Shown here: positions 37,344-45,750 of the stretch, in pieces
How positions within the stretch are numbered: position 1 is the first letter of the stretch
Layout: each line of letters opens with the position of its first letter
Source: a virus
Strand: one strand, 5' to 3'
Length of the DNA stretch: 64,000 nucleotides
IMG/VR virus record: IMGVR_UViG_3300032893_000018
Location: 29,898 to 93,897 of that record
Notes under the pieces: model-generated
The model's input: only the letters and a program-made list of their open reading frames with translations
Database searches by the model: none
Told to the model about the DNA's origin: nothing
Position numbers and translations under genes: made by a program

Positions 37344-37592
37344 ATGGAATTCGAGCGGGTACCGCTGCCCGAGTGCGCGGTGTGCCACCGCCCCGTCGAC
37401 GAGCTCCGCACGTACCGCGACGACTGCACGTTCGAGTTCGTGGTGGTGGCCTTGTGCCACGGGAAGAAGGAGACCGTGCGCGTGCCCATGACCCTCATGC
37501 AAGAACGAGCGTGGGACGTGACCATGGGCCGCGTGTTCGAGCCCGCCGCAGCGGAGCTCGCGCCGCGAACCTCGCCGCGCCCTACTGACTGA
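37344..37592 (+). CDS. small zinc-binding-like protein
   Basis: An 82-residue protein from ATG 37344 (TTATCT box 7 bases before it): MEFERVPLPECAVCHRPVDE with CxxC and a later CxxxxxxxxxxxC pair (DDC..., ALCHG), beta-rich, ends proline-rich. Its TGA overlaps the third 19-base palindrome. Not recognised. Confidence 0.55.
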   Translation: MEFERVPLPECAVCHRPVDELRTYRDDCTFEFVVVALCHGKKETVRVPMTLMQERAWDVTMGRVFEPAAAELAPRTSPRPTD

Positions 37593-37610
37593 CGGATTAC
37601 GGTAATCCGT
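37592..37610. repeat. 19-base palindrome, copy 3 (ACGGATTACGGTAATCCGT)
   Basis: Same as copies 1 and 2 but with G in the centre (i.e. the inverted orientation of the same sequence). Begins at the last base of the upstream stop and ends 9 bases before the TACCAT box of the next gene. Confidence 0.85.
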
Positions 37611-37619
37611 GGGCGGGGC

Positions 37620-37625
37620 TACCAT
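37620..37625 (+). promoter_or_regulatory. TACCAT box 7 bases before a start codon
   Basis: TACCAT, then GGGGAGC and ATG 37633. The ATG at 37624 lies inside the box, so 37633 is preferred. Confidence 0.42.
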
Positions 37626-37632
37626 GGGGAGC

Positions 37633-38373
37633 ATGGCCGCACCCGAACCGAAGCCGCCCGCGCCCACGTCCCCGATCGGCGCCGCCGAGAAGATCATGGG
37701 CGGCGGGCAGCGGCCCTTCGGCGACGTGTGGGGCCCCGCGTCGCCGCCGATGCCGGACCTCGACCCGCGGGAGCACGCGCTGAACGCGCTCGCGCTGTTC
37801 GTGTCGCTGCTCACGTTCCGGCGGGAGGCGGGCCCGGGGCTGCCGCCGACGCCGTTCCGCGTGCCGTTGGAAAATATCTTCGTGTTCCAGCCCGACGACG
37901 TGCAGAACGCCGCGGCGCCGGTGCTCAACTCGATCGCGTTCCTCCCGGGCCGCGGCACTCACGAGCCGTACGGGCTCGGGCCGCCCGTCGAGCTCGACGA
38001 CACCGCCGACGTGTACCGCCCGCAGTCGGTGCTCGTGCGGAAGGGCGACTACACGGAGATCGTCGGCGTCGAGATCGTGGAGGCGAAGCACCAGTTCCGG
38101 CGCGCGGTCGTCGCGGGGTTGAAGGAGGCGTTCCGCCAGGGCGACGACTCCGGCGCGCTGAAGCTCCGGTGCGGGCGCGCGTACTTCGACCGCGTCGCGA
38201 CCTTCCGGCTCGACGAGTCGGAGTACATCGCCGACGACGATGTCGGGCTGAACCGCCGCCGTGCGCACCTGTACATCCTGATGCAGGTCCCCGAGGTGCA
38301 GCTCGTGTCGGCGGTGCGGCTCCAGCCGAAGGTGTCCGTCGAGGTCACGACCGCGACGGGTTCGGATCCCTGA
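37633..38373 (+). CDS. probable tail-completion/structural protein
   Basis: A 246-residue protein with a proline-rich start (MAAPEPKPPAPTSPIGAAEK) and a folded alpha/beta body (FRVPLENIFVFQPDDVQNAA; GLKEAFRQGDDSGALKLRCG; VPEVQLVSAVRLQPKVSVEV). It precedes the sheath gene, where myoviruses usually have a tail terminator or completion protein. No motif proves it. Its last 29 bases overlap a convergent minus-strand gene. Confidence 0.55.
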   Translation: MAAPEPKPPAPTSPIGAAEKIMGGGQRPFGDVWGPASPPMPDLDPREHALNALALFVSLLTFRREAGPGLPPTPFRVPLENIFVFQPDDVQNAAAPVLNSIAFLPGRGTHEPYGLGPPVELDDTADVYRPQSVLVRKGDYTEIVGVEIVEAKHQFRRAVVAGLKEAFRQGDDSGALKLRCGRAYFDRVATFRLDESEYIADDDVGLNRRRAHLYILMQVPEVQLVSAVRLQPKVSVEVTTATGSDP

Positions 38374-38668
38374 CCTTGCGCGGCCGGCGGCGCGGGCAGT
38401 CGTCCGCGTGTGGGCGCCTCGGTTCGGTGCGCCCGCACGTGCACACCTTGGGCGGCACCTTGCGGTCGCGGCGGTCTGGCGGTCGAGTGTCGTGCCGATG
38501 CATCTTGCACGTGTACCGGTATCCGCGGCGCGTCGTGCGGTCGCGGTGGAAGCATCGGAGCGGGTGGAACGAGCAGCACCACGTGCAGTAGAGCACCGTG
38601 ACCTTGCGCCCCGACCGATCGTGGGGCCCGACGCGGGTCACGAGCGCGACGGGGTTGTGGTCGTTCAT
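38345..38668 (-). CDS. small zinc-finger protein on the minus strand
   Basis: A 107-residue basic protein; ATG at 38668 has GAGGAAGGG seven bases upstream on its own strand, a strong ribosome site that supports a real gene. It has VTVLYCTWCCSFHPLRCFHR then DRTTRRGYRYTCKMH, which follows the C..C-F-xxD-R-xGYR-xxC pattern of the zinc modules next to HNH domains (compare the N-terminus of the HNH gene at 29584), and a second CTCGR...HADDC set. One of only two credible minus-strand genes. It may be a remnant of a homing enzyme or a small regulator. Confidence 0.62.
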   Translation of the reverse strand: MNDHNPVALVTRVGPHDRSGRKVTVLYCTWCCSFHPLRCFHRDRTTRRGYRYTCKMHRHDTRPPDRRDRKVPPKVCTCGRTEPRRPHADDCPRRRPRKVRDPNPSRS

Positions 38669-38719
38669 GCGCCCTTCCTCGACGGTCATGCCGCCGTCGG
38701 GCTCGACACCGGGAGGCCG

Positions 38720-38853
38720 GGTCGGCTACACCTATGGTCGACAGCACCGGCTGCCGACGGCTCCCGATTCCCGCGTTCCACCGCGCGGTCACAAGTGCAT
38801 GGTGGCGACCCACGACGGATCCGATCGACAGCACCCTCCGAAGGGATCGATCC
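38720..38853 (+). promoter_or_regulatory. Leader of the tail sheath gene, related to the capsid leader
   Basis: GGTCGGCTAC (38720-38729), GGCTCCCGATTCCCGCG and CGCGGTCACAA recur in the same order and nearly the same spacing as at 27960-28045 upstream of the capsid gene. Further on, GGATC-C-GATC (38817-38826) can pair with GATCGATCC (38845-38853), which overlaps the AAGGGA ribosome site, so both leaders could hide their start. Confidence 0.5.
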
Positions 38854-38854
38854 A

Positions 38855-41404
38855 ATGGGCGCAGGTTTCGTTCGTCGGTACACCAGCCAGCAGCCGCTCG
38901 ACGTGCTCCTCGCGATCGAGGGCGTCGTCATCATCGACACGGAGCCGCCGAGCCAGCTCTCGGGGCTCGGCACCGGCGCGGTGTGCGAGGTCGGCGAGAT
39001 GGAGGACGGGCCGTTCAACACGCCCACCGAGGTCTTCTCCGGGCTCGACTATCTGCAGACGTTCGGCGGGTTCGGGTTCACCTACGGCGGCGTGCCGTCG
39101 TGCAACCCGTGCGCGCGGGCGCGGTACGCCGACGCGACGCTGACGCCTGAGTACTGGAACGGGAACGCGTTCATCGCGCTCGCGAAGAAGAAGTTCGCGC
39201 GGCTGTTCCTCGTGCGCGTCGACACGTCGGTCGGCGCCGTGAGGCTCCAGCGGCTGCCGCAGGTGACGGGCAACGCGAACCCGCTGTGGTCGCTCACGAA
39301 CAGCTACTCGGTGGAGGTGCAGCTCGACACGGCGGCGTTCGTCGGCGCGACGTTCACGGGCGCCGTCGCGGCGCTCACGTCCGCGGCGGGCACATACCCG
39401 ACGACGTTCACCGGCGGACAGTCGATGAACGTCACGATCGATGAGAACACCGATCAGCAGATCGGACCGGTCGACATCGTGTTCGAGTCCGGCGACCAGT
39501 CGCACGGGCAGGTGATCGCCCGCATCAACGCGACGCTCGGGTACACCGCGGCGACCGACGCTGGCGGCGGCGAGACGACGATCTCCGGGCGCGTGAAGGG
39601 CAAGCGCGGGTCGGTGATCGTGAACTCCGTGTCGGGCGCGATCGTCACGACGGCGACGGGTTTCTCCGCCGCGGAGGCGGACGGCACCGGCAACGTGAAC
39701 CAGCTGACGGAGGTGACCTTCCTCGAGGTGAAGTCCGTCATCGAGGCGGCCGTCACCGGCACGCGCGTCGAGCTCGACGACGCGGGCAACATCCGGATCG
39801 CGGCGACGTCCGCGTCGCGCATGGTCGTGCAGGACACGGGCGGCGTGTTCGGGTTCGTCGACGCGGGTGCCGACTTCGAGGTATCGCGCGCGTCCGACGG
39901 GTTCGCCGACCTCGTGTCGGAGGCGGGCAGCTACCCGACGAGCTTCGGCGGCGGCGAGTCGCTCACGCTCGGCTTCGACGTGAACCCCGACGTCGACATC
40001 GTGTTCACGTCGGGCGATCAGACTCGCGACCAGGTGATCGCGCGCATCAACTCGACGCTCGGCGCGACGTACGCGACGGCGGTCAGCACGGATCGGATCA
40101 AGCTCGCCGGACTCGTGAACGGCGGGCAGGTACGCGTCGTGTCGGCGACGAGCGGCGTGCTGACGACGCTCGGGCTGTCCGCGGGAGTTACCGAGTCGCA
40201 GGGCGTGAGCGACACGCCGATCCCGGCGGGCTTCCGCGTGCGCGACTCCGCGGCGCACGAGTGGGTGACGATGCAGACCTTGACGGTGCCGGTCACGAAC
40301 CCGGGCCCGTTCACGATCAAGGTGCGGCCGGGCACGGACGACGGCACGGCGCCGAGCGCGTCGGGCGCGGCCGTGACGGTGATGGTCAACTCGATCCCCG
40401 GGCTCGCGCTGTCGTGCACGAACCCGTCGAGCCTGTCGGCGGCGCTCACCGAGTCGCAGATCGACGCCGCGTACCAGGCCGCGATGGACACGACGCTGTC
40501 GATGTCGGCGGTCACGAAGGACACGGACATCATTCTCTCGGCGCGCCAGTCGAACGCGCTCCGCATCGCCGGGCGCCTGAACGCGCTGACCGCGTCGTTC
40601 TCGCTCCGCGGGCGCCGCTTCATCGCGCGGCCGCCGCTCGGCACGACGACGCGCGCGCAGGCGAAGAGCAATTCGCAGCCGGGCGTCGGCGTCCTGCGCG
40701 AGGAGCGCGTCTGGTACGCGTTCCCCGGCGTGCAGGTGAACATCCCGCAGATCGCCACGCGCGGCTCCGCGGGCGGCGCGGGGTTCACGGACAGCGGGAA
40801 CATCGACGTCGGGTTCGACGCGCCGATCGCGTCGACGGCGAGCCAGCTCGCGCCGGAGGAGAACCCCGGCCAGCTGACGGCGTTCATGGACTACGTGCTC
40901 GGCATCGAGGCCGGAAACCCCGACGTGCAGAACCTCCAGCTGGAGGACTACGAGTCGTTCCGCGCGAACGGCATCATGGCGCCGCGGGTCGACTCGGGCA
41001 CGTGCGTGATCCAGTCGGGCGTGTCGTCCGTCGACCCCGCGCAGCACCCGTCGCTCGTGCCGTGCACGCGGTCGCGGTTCGCCGACTACGTGTCGGACAC
41101 GCTCGCGCAGGGCGTGCTGCCGTACTCGAAGAAGCGTATGTCGCGGTCGAACCGCATCAGTGTGTTCGGCGTGTGCGACGGCTTCCTGAACACGCTCCTC
41201 TCGCCGCTGCAGCCCGACCAGTCGCGGATCGACTCGTACGCGCTCGACGCGAAGTCGGGGAACTCCGCGGCCGCGATGGAGGTGGGCGTGTTCCGCCTGC
41301 TCGTGCGCGTGAAGATGGACCCGGACATGCTCGACATCGTGCTCGACATGCAGGTCGGGCCGACGGTGAGCACGACCGGCGTGAACATCACGCAGACGCA
41401 GTGA
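38855..41404 (+). CDS. contractile tail sheath protein
   Basis: ATG 38855 (AAGGGATC upstream) gives 849 residues. The first 110 residues (RRYTSQQPLDVLLAIEGVVI; GPFNTPTEVFSGLDYLQTFG) and the end (RLLVRVKMDPDMLDIVLDMQ...TTGVNITQTQ) have sheath character: a GPxNxPxxVxS start and a C-terminal domain binding neighbouring subunits. Two internal homologous domains, about residues 167-262 and 347-439, share a TYPTxFxGGxS...VDIVFxSGDQ...QVIARIN pattern and decorate the sheath. The sheath contracts to drive the tube. Followed by tube gene as expected. Confidence 0.85.
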   Translation: MGAGFVRRYTSQQPLDVLLAIEGVVIIDTEPPSQLSGLGTGAVCEVGEMEDGPFNTPTEVFSGLDYLQTFGGFGFTYGGVPSCNPCARARYADATLTPEYWNGNAFIALAKKKFARLFLVRVDTSVGAVRLQRLPQVTGNANPLWSLTNSYSVEVQLDTAAFVGATFTGAVAALTSAAGTYPTTFTGGQSMNVTIDENTDQQIGPVDIVFESGDQSHGQVIARINATLGYTAATDAGGGETTISGRVKGKRGSVIVNSVSGAIVTTATGFSAAEADGTGNVNQLTEVTFLEVKSVIEAAVTGTRVELDDAGNIRIAATSASRMVVQDTGGVFGFVDAGADFEVSRASDGFADLVSEAGSYPTSFGGGESLTLGFDVNPDVDIVFTSGDQTRDQVIARINSTLGATYATAVSTDRIKLAGLVNGGQVRVVSATSGVLTTLGLSAGVTESQGVSDTPIPAGFRVRDSAAHEWVTMQTLTVPVTNPGPFTIKVRPGTDDGTAPSASGAAVTVMVNSIPGLALSCTNPSSLSAALTESQIDAAYQAAMDTTLSMSAVTKDTDIILSARQSNALRIAGRLNALTASFSLRGRRFIARPPLGTTTRAQAKSNSQPGVGVLREERVWYAFPGVQVNIPQIATRGSAGGAGFTDSGNIDVGFDAPIASTASQLAPEENPGQLTAFMDYVLGIEAGNPDVQNLQLEDYESFRANGIMAPRVDSGTCVIQSGVSSVDPAQHPSLVPCTRSRFADYVSDTLAQGVLPYSKKRMSRSNRISVFGVCDGFLNTLLSPLQPDQSRIDSYALDAKSGNSAAAMEVGVFRLLVRVKMDPDMLDIVLDMQVGPTVSTTGVNITQTQ

Positions 41405-41428
41405 CCCGACCCCGACGCGAGAGGAACC

Positions 41429-41872
41429 ATGGACCAAAGGATCAAAGGCCAGGAAGTCGGAATCCGCATCGTCACCGACGCGGTGACGGAGGCGTCGATC
41501 GACACCGTGAGCTCGTTCAACGACGCGGTCGCGCTCGAGCTGAAGGAGGCCGGCTACCTCGGCGAGGTCGTCAACCGGTTCGACGAGATCCTGAACGGGT
41601 TCGGCGGCGACATGGAGATCAACATCACGCGCGGCGACTGGGTGTTCTTGGTCCAGCGCATCGTCGACCGCGCGACGCGGAAGACGCCGAACACGGTGTT
41701 CAACGTCGTGCGCACGGACCTGTTCCCGAACGGCGACAGCGCCATCTTCGTGTACAGCGACGTGAAGTGGGGCGAGATCCCGACGACGGTCGCGAGCCGC
41801 GGCGACTACGTCAAGCCGAAGCTGCAGTTCAAGTGCAGCGACCGAGCGGTGAAGGTCAACGCGCTGCCCTGA
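41429..41872 (+). CDS. tail tube protein
   Basis: A 147-residue protein with GAGAGGA before ATG: MDQRIKGQEVGIRIVTDAVT, then LKEAGYLGEVVNRFDEILNG, FGGDMEINIT and KTPNTVFNVVRTDLFPNGDS. Size, beta content and place right after the sheath match myovirus tube proteins, which stack as hexamers to form the inner tail tube. The following 152 bases to 42024 hold no convincing gene; they contain CCCGGATCC and a CAAAGGAGG ribosome site. Confidence 0.78.
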   Translation: MDQRIKGQEVGIRIVTDAVTEASIDTVSSFNDAVALELKEAGYLGEVVNRFDEILNGFGGDMEINITRGDWVFLVQRIVDRATRKTPNTVFNVVRTDLFPNGDSAIFVYSDVKWGEIPTTVASRGDYVKPKLQFKCSDRAVKVNALP

Positions 41873-42024
41873 GCGCGTGAAGGAGATCGTCGCCGGTCAC
41901 GCCTGGTCGAAGGGGCACATCCGACTCGTCGAGGTCCACCCTCCCTCGGCCCCCGGATCCTCCTCCCCGACGACGAGACGCGGCCGGCGACGGTCTTTCA
42001 GTCGTGTGTGCAAAGGAGGACCGA

Positions 42025-42570
42025 GTGGAAGACCAGAGGAACGAGGAAGGGAAGCCCGAGGAGAAGAAGCCGCCCGCGCCGCTGTTGCGCGTGCCGCCGC
42101 CGCAGAAGGGAGGCGCGCCCGCGTGGGCGCTCGTGCCTCCGAACATCGCGCTGCCGTCGGCGCGCCCGGTGTTCTACCTGCGGTTCCCGTCCGCGATGAC
42201 GGACGACCCGCGCATCGGCAAGCCCGTGCCGTCGATGACGGACGAGGAGCTCAAGGCGTTCGGGTCGAGCGACGCGCTGTTCCGGCAGTGCATCATCTGG
42301 CCCGTGTCCGTCGGGGACAAGAAGCTCGCCGTGCAGCGCGCGATGGGCAACGAGGACCGGCTGCAGGACGAGCTCGCGAAGGGGATGATCCGCGCGGTCG
42401 ACGGCGTCGCGGTCGACGACTCGTCGGCGAACCTCGACGTGTGGTGGGAGTCCGTCGGCGAGCGAGTGCGGTCGCAGCTCCGCATCGTGTGGTTGCAGCT
42501 CCACCGGCCGACGCTCCAGGAGCAGCAGGTTTTTTTCGAGCTGTGCATCGAGGGAAGGTCGGCTGGCTGA
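42025..42570 (+). CDS. tail assembly chaperone, short form
   Basis: GTG 42025 follows AAAGGAGG by six bases and gives 181 residues. The N-terminus is charged and proline-rich, followed by FYLRFPSAMTDDPRIGKPVP and LKAFGSSDALFRQCIIWPVS, then a helical part up to LQEQQVFFELCIEGRSAG. It lies between tube and tape measure, the standard place for chaperones that coat the tape measure during tail building. A T TTT TTC run near its end allows a -1 shift into the next frame. Confidence 0.75.
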   Translation: MEDQRNEEGKPEEKKPPAPLLRVPPPQKGGAPAWALVPPNIALPSARPVFYLRFPSAMTDDPRIGKPVPSMTDEELKAFGSSDALFRQCIIWPVSVGDKKLAVQRAMGNEDRLQDELAKGMIRAVDGVAVDDSSANLDVWWESVGERVRSQLRIVWLQLHRPTLQEQQVFFELCIEGRSAG

Positions 42571-42881
42571 AGATCGGCGCGGACGGCGTCCCGCTCACGT
42601 GGGACGCCGTCGCGGCGCGACTGAAGTCGATCGGGTTCTGGCCGCCAGAGCCGCCCGCCTCGATGCCGACGCCCGGCGCGGCCGAGAGCATGCTTGCCGA
42701 CATCCGGTGGGCGGAGGCGTTCGTGTGCCGGTACATGGGCGGCAGCATGTACGCGACGATGCAGCAGTGGACCGACGAGGAGCTCGCCGGGTACATGGCG
42801 GCGCTCTACGACATCCGCCTGCTAGAGGTCGGGAAGCGCAAGGGCAACTCGTTCGACGACCCCGACGCTAAGTGGCAGTAA
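42025..42881 (+). CDS. tail assembly chaperone, -1 frameshifted long form
   Basis: Reading slips back one base at 42531-42537 and continues in the overlapping frame to TAA 42879-42881, adding about 114 residues (after QVFF: RAVHRGKVGWLKIGADGVPL, ending GNSFDDPDAKWQ). The total is about 285 residues. The added part has no start or ribosome site of its own, and the paired gpG/gpGT arrangement is conserved in tailed phages. The extension binds the tape measure protein in the known cases. Confidence 0.72.
42531..42537 (+). other. -1 ribosomal frameshift site (T TTT TTC)
   Basis: Seven T bases (42530-42536) and C in frame as GTT TTT TTC; the heptamer T TTT TTC is a canonical -1 slippery site. It is the only such T-run in this GC-rich region, so it is under selection. 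Confidence 0.75.
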
Positions 42882-42884
42882 GCT
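42879..42884 (+). promoter_or_regulatory. TAAGCT box 6 bases before the tape measure start
   Basis: TAAGCT overlaps the stop of the frameshifted chaperone and is followed by CGGGCG and ATG 42891. No ribosome site; leaderless-type start. Confidence 0.42.
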
Positions 42885-42890
42885 CGGGCG

Positions 42891-44933
42891 ATGGCCGACT
42901 TCGACGTCCACGCGAGGATGACGCTGGAGGACGACGCGTCCCCGGGGCTCGGGCGCATCAAGCACGGGCTCGACGAGACGGGGGAGCGCGCGCATCACGC
43001 GGGCGAGGAGATGGGGTTCGCGGAGCACATGCTCTCGAACTTCGCCGCGATCGAGCTGTCGGGGGTGTTCGACCAGGTTCGCGAGACGGCGTCGGAGTTC
43101 ATCAAGGTCGCGGAGGAAGCGCAGACGGCGAACGAAGCGGTCGGCGCGCTGATCGCGGCGGTGCAGGACAAGGGGATCGGGGACGCGGTCGAGCAGGCGG
43201 GCGCACTCGGCGACGAGATGAACGAGGTAGCGATGCGGTCGCATCAGGCGGCCGGCGCGGTGAAGGGCGCGTTCGAGGGGATTCTGGAGATCACGGGCGC
43301 GACCGAACAAGGCATCGCGAAGGCGACCCACCAGGTCGAGGAGATGAGCCGCGTCGCGACGTTCCTCGGCAAGGACGTCGGCGCGATCAGCTCCGAGTTC
43401 GCGATGATGGAGGAGGGTGTGGTGCGCACGAAGGGGCAGCTCTTCCGCGTGCTGAACACCACCGGGATCTTCGGCGACAACATTCACAAGGCATCGGAGG
43501 GGTGGCAAAAGCTGACGGAGGAGGAGCGGGTGCGGCGGCTCGAGTACGCGCTGCAGAAGCTGAACGGCAACATCGCGGACGCGACGCCGACGTTCGCGCA
43601 GGCGAAGACGACGCTCGGCGACATCGTCGAGGTCATGCAGGAGAAGATGGGCGCGCCGGTGCTCGCGGCGATCACACCCGAGCTCGCGCACCTCGCCGAC
43701 GAGCTGAAGGCGGGGATCCCGACGATCGAGGAGTTCGGCAAGGAGATGTCGGTGGACGTCGCCAAGTGGGTGCACGAGGCGGGCGACGAGATCCAGCACG
43801 GGTTCGACTACATCCGCTCGCACGGCAAGGAGATCCACGACGACATCGTCGGCGCGGTCGAGGTGGTGAAGGACGTCGTCGACTTCATCATCTCGCACAA
43901 GGAGGAGATCGCGATCGCGTTCGGCGCGAAGGCGGCCGTCGGGCTCGCGGGCGGCGTCGCTCGGACGCTGGGCGAGTCGGGCCCGGGTCGCGCGGTGATC
44001 GGCGGTGCGGGGGCGCTGTACAACGCGGGCGCCGCGGGCGGCGGGTTCATGGGCGTCGGCGGCATGGCGGGCGGCGTGCAGGCACTCGGCGCGTTCGGCG
44101 CGGCCGCGGGCGCGTGGCTCCTCGCGGGCGAGCAGCTCGGCAAGCTCTACTCGGAGATGGAGGCGGACTCGCGGAAGGACTTCGACGCGATCAAGCGCGG
44201 GATGCAGGACATGACGTCGGAGTCCACGCAGTGGACGCAGACCGAGACGGACGCCTTCCACCGCATGCGGGACAACCTGATCGACGCGGCGGCGGCGCTC
44301 GGCGAGGACGCGGGCGCGGCGGCTCAGTACGCCGACTCGCTCGAGAAGCAGCACGGCTTCCACGCGAAGAACATGGCGATGGCCGAGTCGCTGAAGGCGA
44401 TGGCGGGCTCGTTCGAGGTGCTCGCGGCGGACGCGCAGTTCTCCGTCGACCACGCGAAGAACCAGGCGGAGGCCGCGGCCGCCGCGGCGGAGCAGGCTGC
44501 GTTCGGCGAGGGCACGGGCGCCGACGTCGTGAACCAGTTCGCGACGGGGTTCGAGGCGCTCCGGAACGCGCACGACCAGGCGGCGATGAACTACGTCGGC
44601 GGGCTGCTCGCGAACTCGAAGAACCTTACTGCGTCCTTCCTCGCGTCGGCGCAGCTGACCGACGAGGGGTGGAAGGCGCTCGCGGACTCTATCGAGTCGG
44701 GCGGGTCGCAGTTCAAGGACATCGCGCAGATGTTCCGCGACCAGATCAAGGGCGGCGCGGAGAAGCTGACGATGAAGCCGCCGAACTTCAACTTCTCGGG
44801 CAGCACGTTCAAGATCCAGCAGGACTTCCGCGACCAGGACCCGGACCGCGTCGCGCTGCAGTTCAAGGAAGACCTGACGCGCGAGGCGACGAACCGGCTC
44901 GGGTCGGGCTTCTCGACGCCGTTCGGCGCGTGA
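42891..44933 (+). CDS. tail tape measure protein
   Basis: A 680-residue protein, mainly helical and alanine-rich. After a short start (MADFDVHARMTLEDDASPGL) it has long helices (RIKHGLDETGERAHHAGEEM), a hydrophobic glycine-rich membrane-like segment near residues 345-410 (AKAAVGLAGGVARTLG; GGGFMGVGGMAGGVQALG) and a helical C-terminal third. This build and the place after the chaperones define a tape measure, which sets tail length and enters the membrane. It is short for a myovirus, implying a tail on the order of 100 nm by the usual rule. Confidence 0.8.
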   Translation: MADFDVHARMTLEDDASPGLGRIKHGLDETGERAHHAGEEMGFAEHMLSNFAAIELSGVFDQVRETASEFIKVAEEAQTANEAVGALIAAVQDKGIGDAVEQAGALGDEMNEVAMRSHQAAGAVKGAFEGILEITGATEQGIAKATHQVEEMSRVATFLGKDVGAISSEFAMMEEGVVRTKGQLFRVLNTTGIFGDNIHKASEGWQKLTEEERVRRLEYALQKLNGNIADATPTFAQAKTTLGDIVEVMQEKMGAPVLAAITPELAHLADELKAGIPTIEEFGKEMSVDVAKWVHEAGDEIQHGFDYIRSHGKEIHDDIVGAVEVVKDVVDFIISHKEEIAIAFGAKAAVGLAGGVARTLGESGPGRAVIGGAGALYNAGAAGGGFMGVGGMAGGVQALGAFGAAAGAWLLAGEQLGKLYSEMEADSRKDFDAIKRGMQDMTSESTQWTQTETDAFHRMRDNLIDAAAALGEDAGAAAQYADSLEKQHGFHAKNMAMAESLKAMAGSFEVLAADAQFSVDHAKNQAEAAAAAAEQAAFGEGTGADVVNQFATGFEALRNAHDQAAMNYVGGLLANSKNLTASFLASAQLTDEGWKALADSIESGGSQFKDIAQMFRDQIKGGAEKLTMKPPNFNFSGSTFKIQQDFRDQDPDRVALQFKEDLTREATNRLGSGFSTPFGA

Positions 44934-44969
44934 TGATACGCTCCACGAGCAACACGGAGACCCCCGCAC

Positions 44970-45722
44970 ATGACCATGCCGATCCTCCCCGCGCTCGTGC
45001 CCGCCGAAGACTCCGACGGAGGCGACGAGGGCGCGCCGCAATCGCTGGCCGACTGCCTCGCGGCGCTGTCGCCGGACGCGCTGGAGCAGTTGCAGAAGGA
45101 GGCGGCGGACTCCGCTGCGGCGGGCGAGCTCGACGACTTCATGCCGAGCGGCGGTGGTGACGGCGAGGGCGGAGGCGACGGCGCCGACGATGCGGAAGCG
45201 CCGCCGGACTCCGTGCCGGCGAACGCAGCGCCGGCCGACGACGAGGAAGCGCCGCCGGACTCCGTGCCAGGTGGCGACGACGGCGACGAGGGGGCCGACG
45301 ACGGATCCGAGGACATCGCGCACGCGGTGCAGGAGGCCGGCATGGCGGCGGCCGAGTGCATGTCGATCGTCCAGCAGCTGCAGCGGATGGTGAAGGAAGC
45401 CGAGTCGCACGAGGACGCCGGCATGGACGTCGACTCGCTGGAGGATGCGCTGAAGGACGCGCAGAAGGCGCAGAAGGCGGCGGAGGACGCGCAGGAGGAC
45501 GCCGAGAAGGCGGCCGACGACGAGGACGCGTCAGGCGCGGCGGCGGCGTGCGAGGACGCGCAGGAGGCGCTGAAGGACGCGCAGGCGGCGATGCAGGCGG
45601 CGAAGGACGCCGTGCACGAGTCCGCGTCCGACGAGATCCCGGACGACCACGACGCGAAGAACGCGATGGCGATGTGGGCGCAGTCGGTGACCGGCAAGAA
45701 GCCGGGCGGCGGGAAGGACTGA
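44970..45722 (+). CDS. very acidic helical protein
   Basis: A 250-residue protein, rich in Asp, Glu and Ala. Two near-identical copies of EAPPDSVP...DDEEAPPDSVP occur around residues 70-100, then an extended coiled coil (DALKDAQKAQKAAEDAQEDA). I do not recognise it; the charge suggests a chaperone or DNA mimic-like property, without further evidence. Located between tape measure and hub genes. Confidence 0.6.
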   Translation: MTMPILPALVPAEDSDGGDEGAPQSLADCLAALSPDALEQLQKEAADSAAAGELDDFMPSGGGDGEGGGDGADDAEAPPDSVPANAAPADDEEAPPDSVPGGDDGDEGADDGSEDIAHAVQEAGMAAAECMSIVQQLQRMVKEAESHEDAGMDVDSLEDALKDAQKAQKAAEDAQEDAEKAADDEDASGAAAACEDAQEALKDAQAAMQAAKDAVHESASDEIPDDHDAKNAMAMWAQSVTGKKPGGGKD

Positions 45723-45750
45723 CCGCGCGCCCGCGCGCTCGGGGCGCGCC

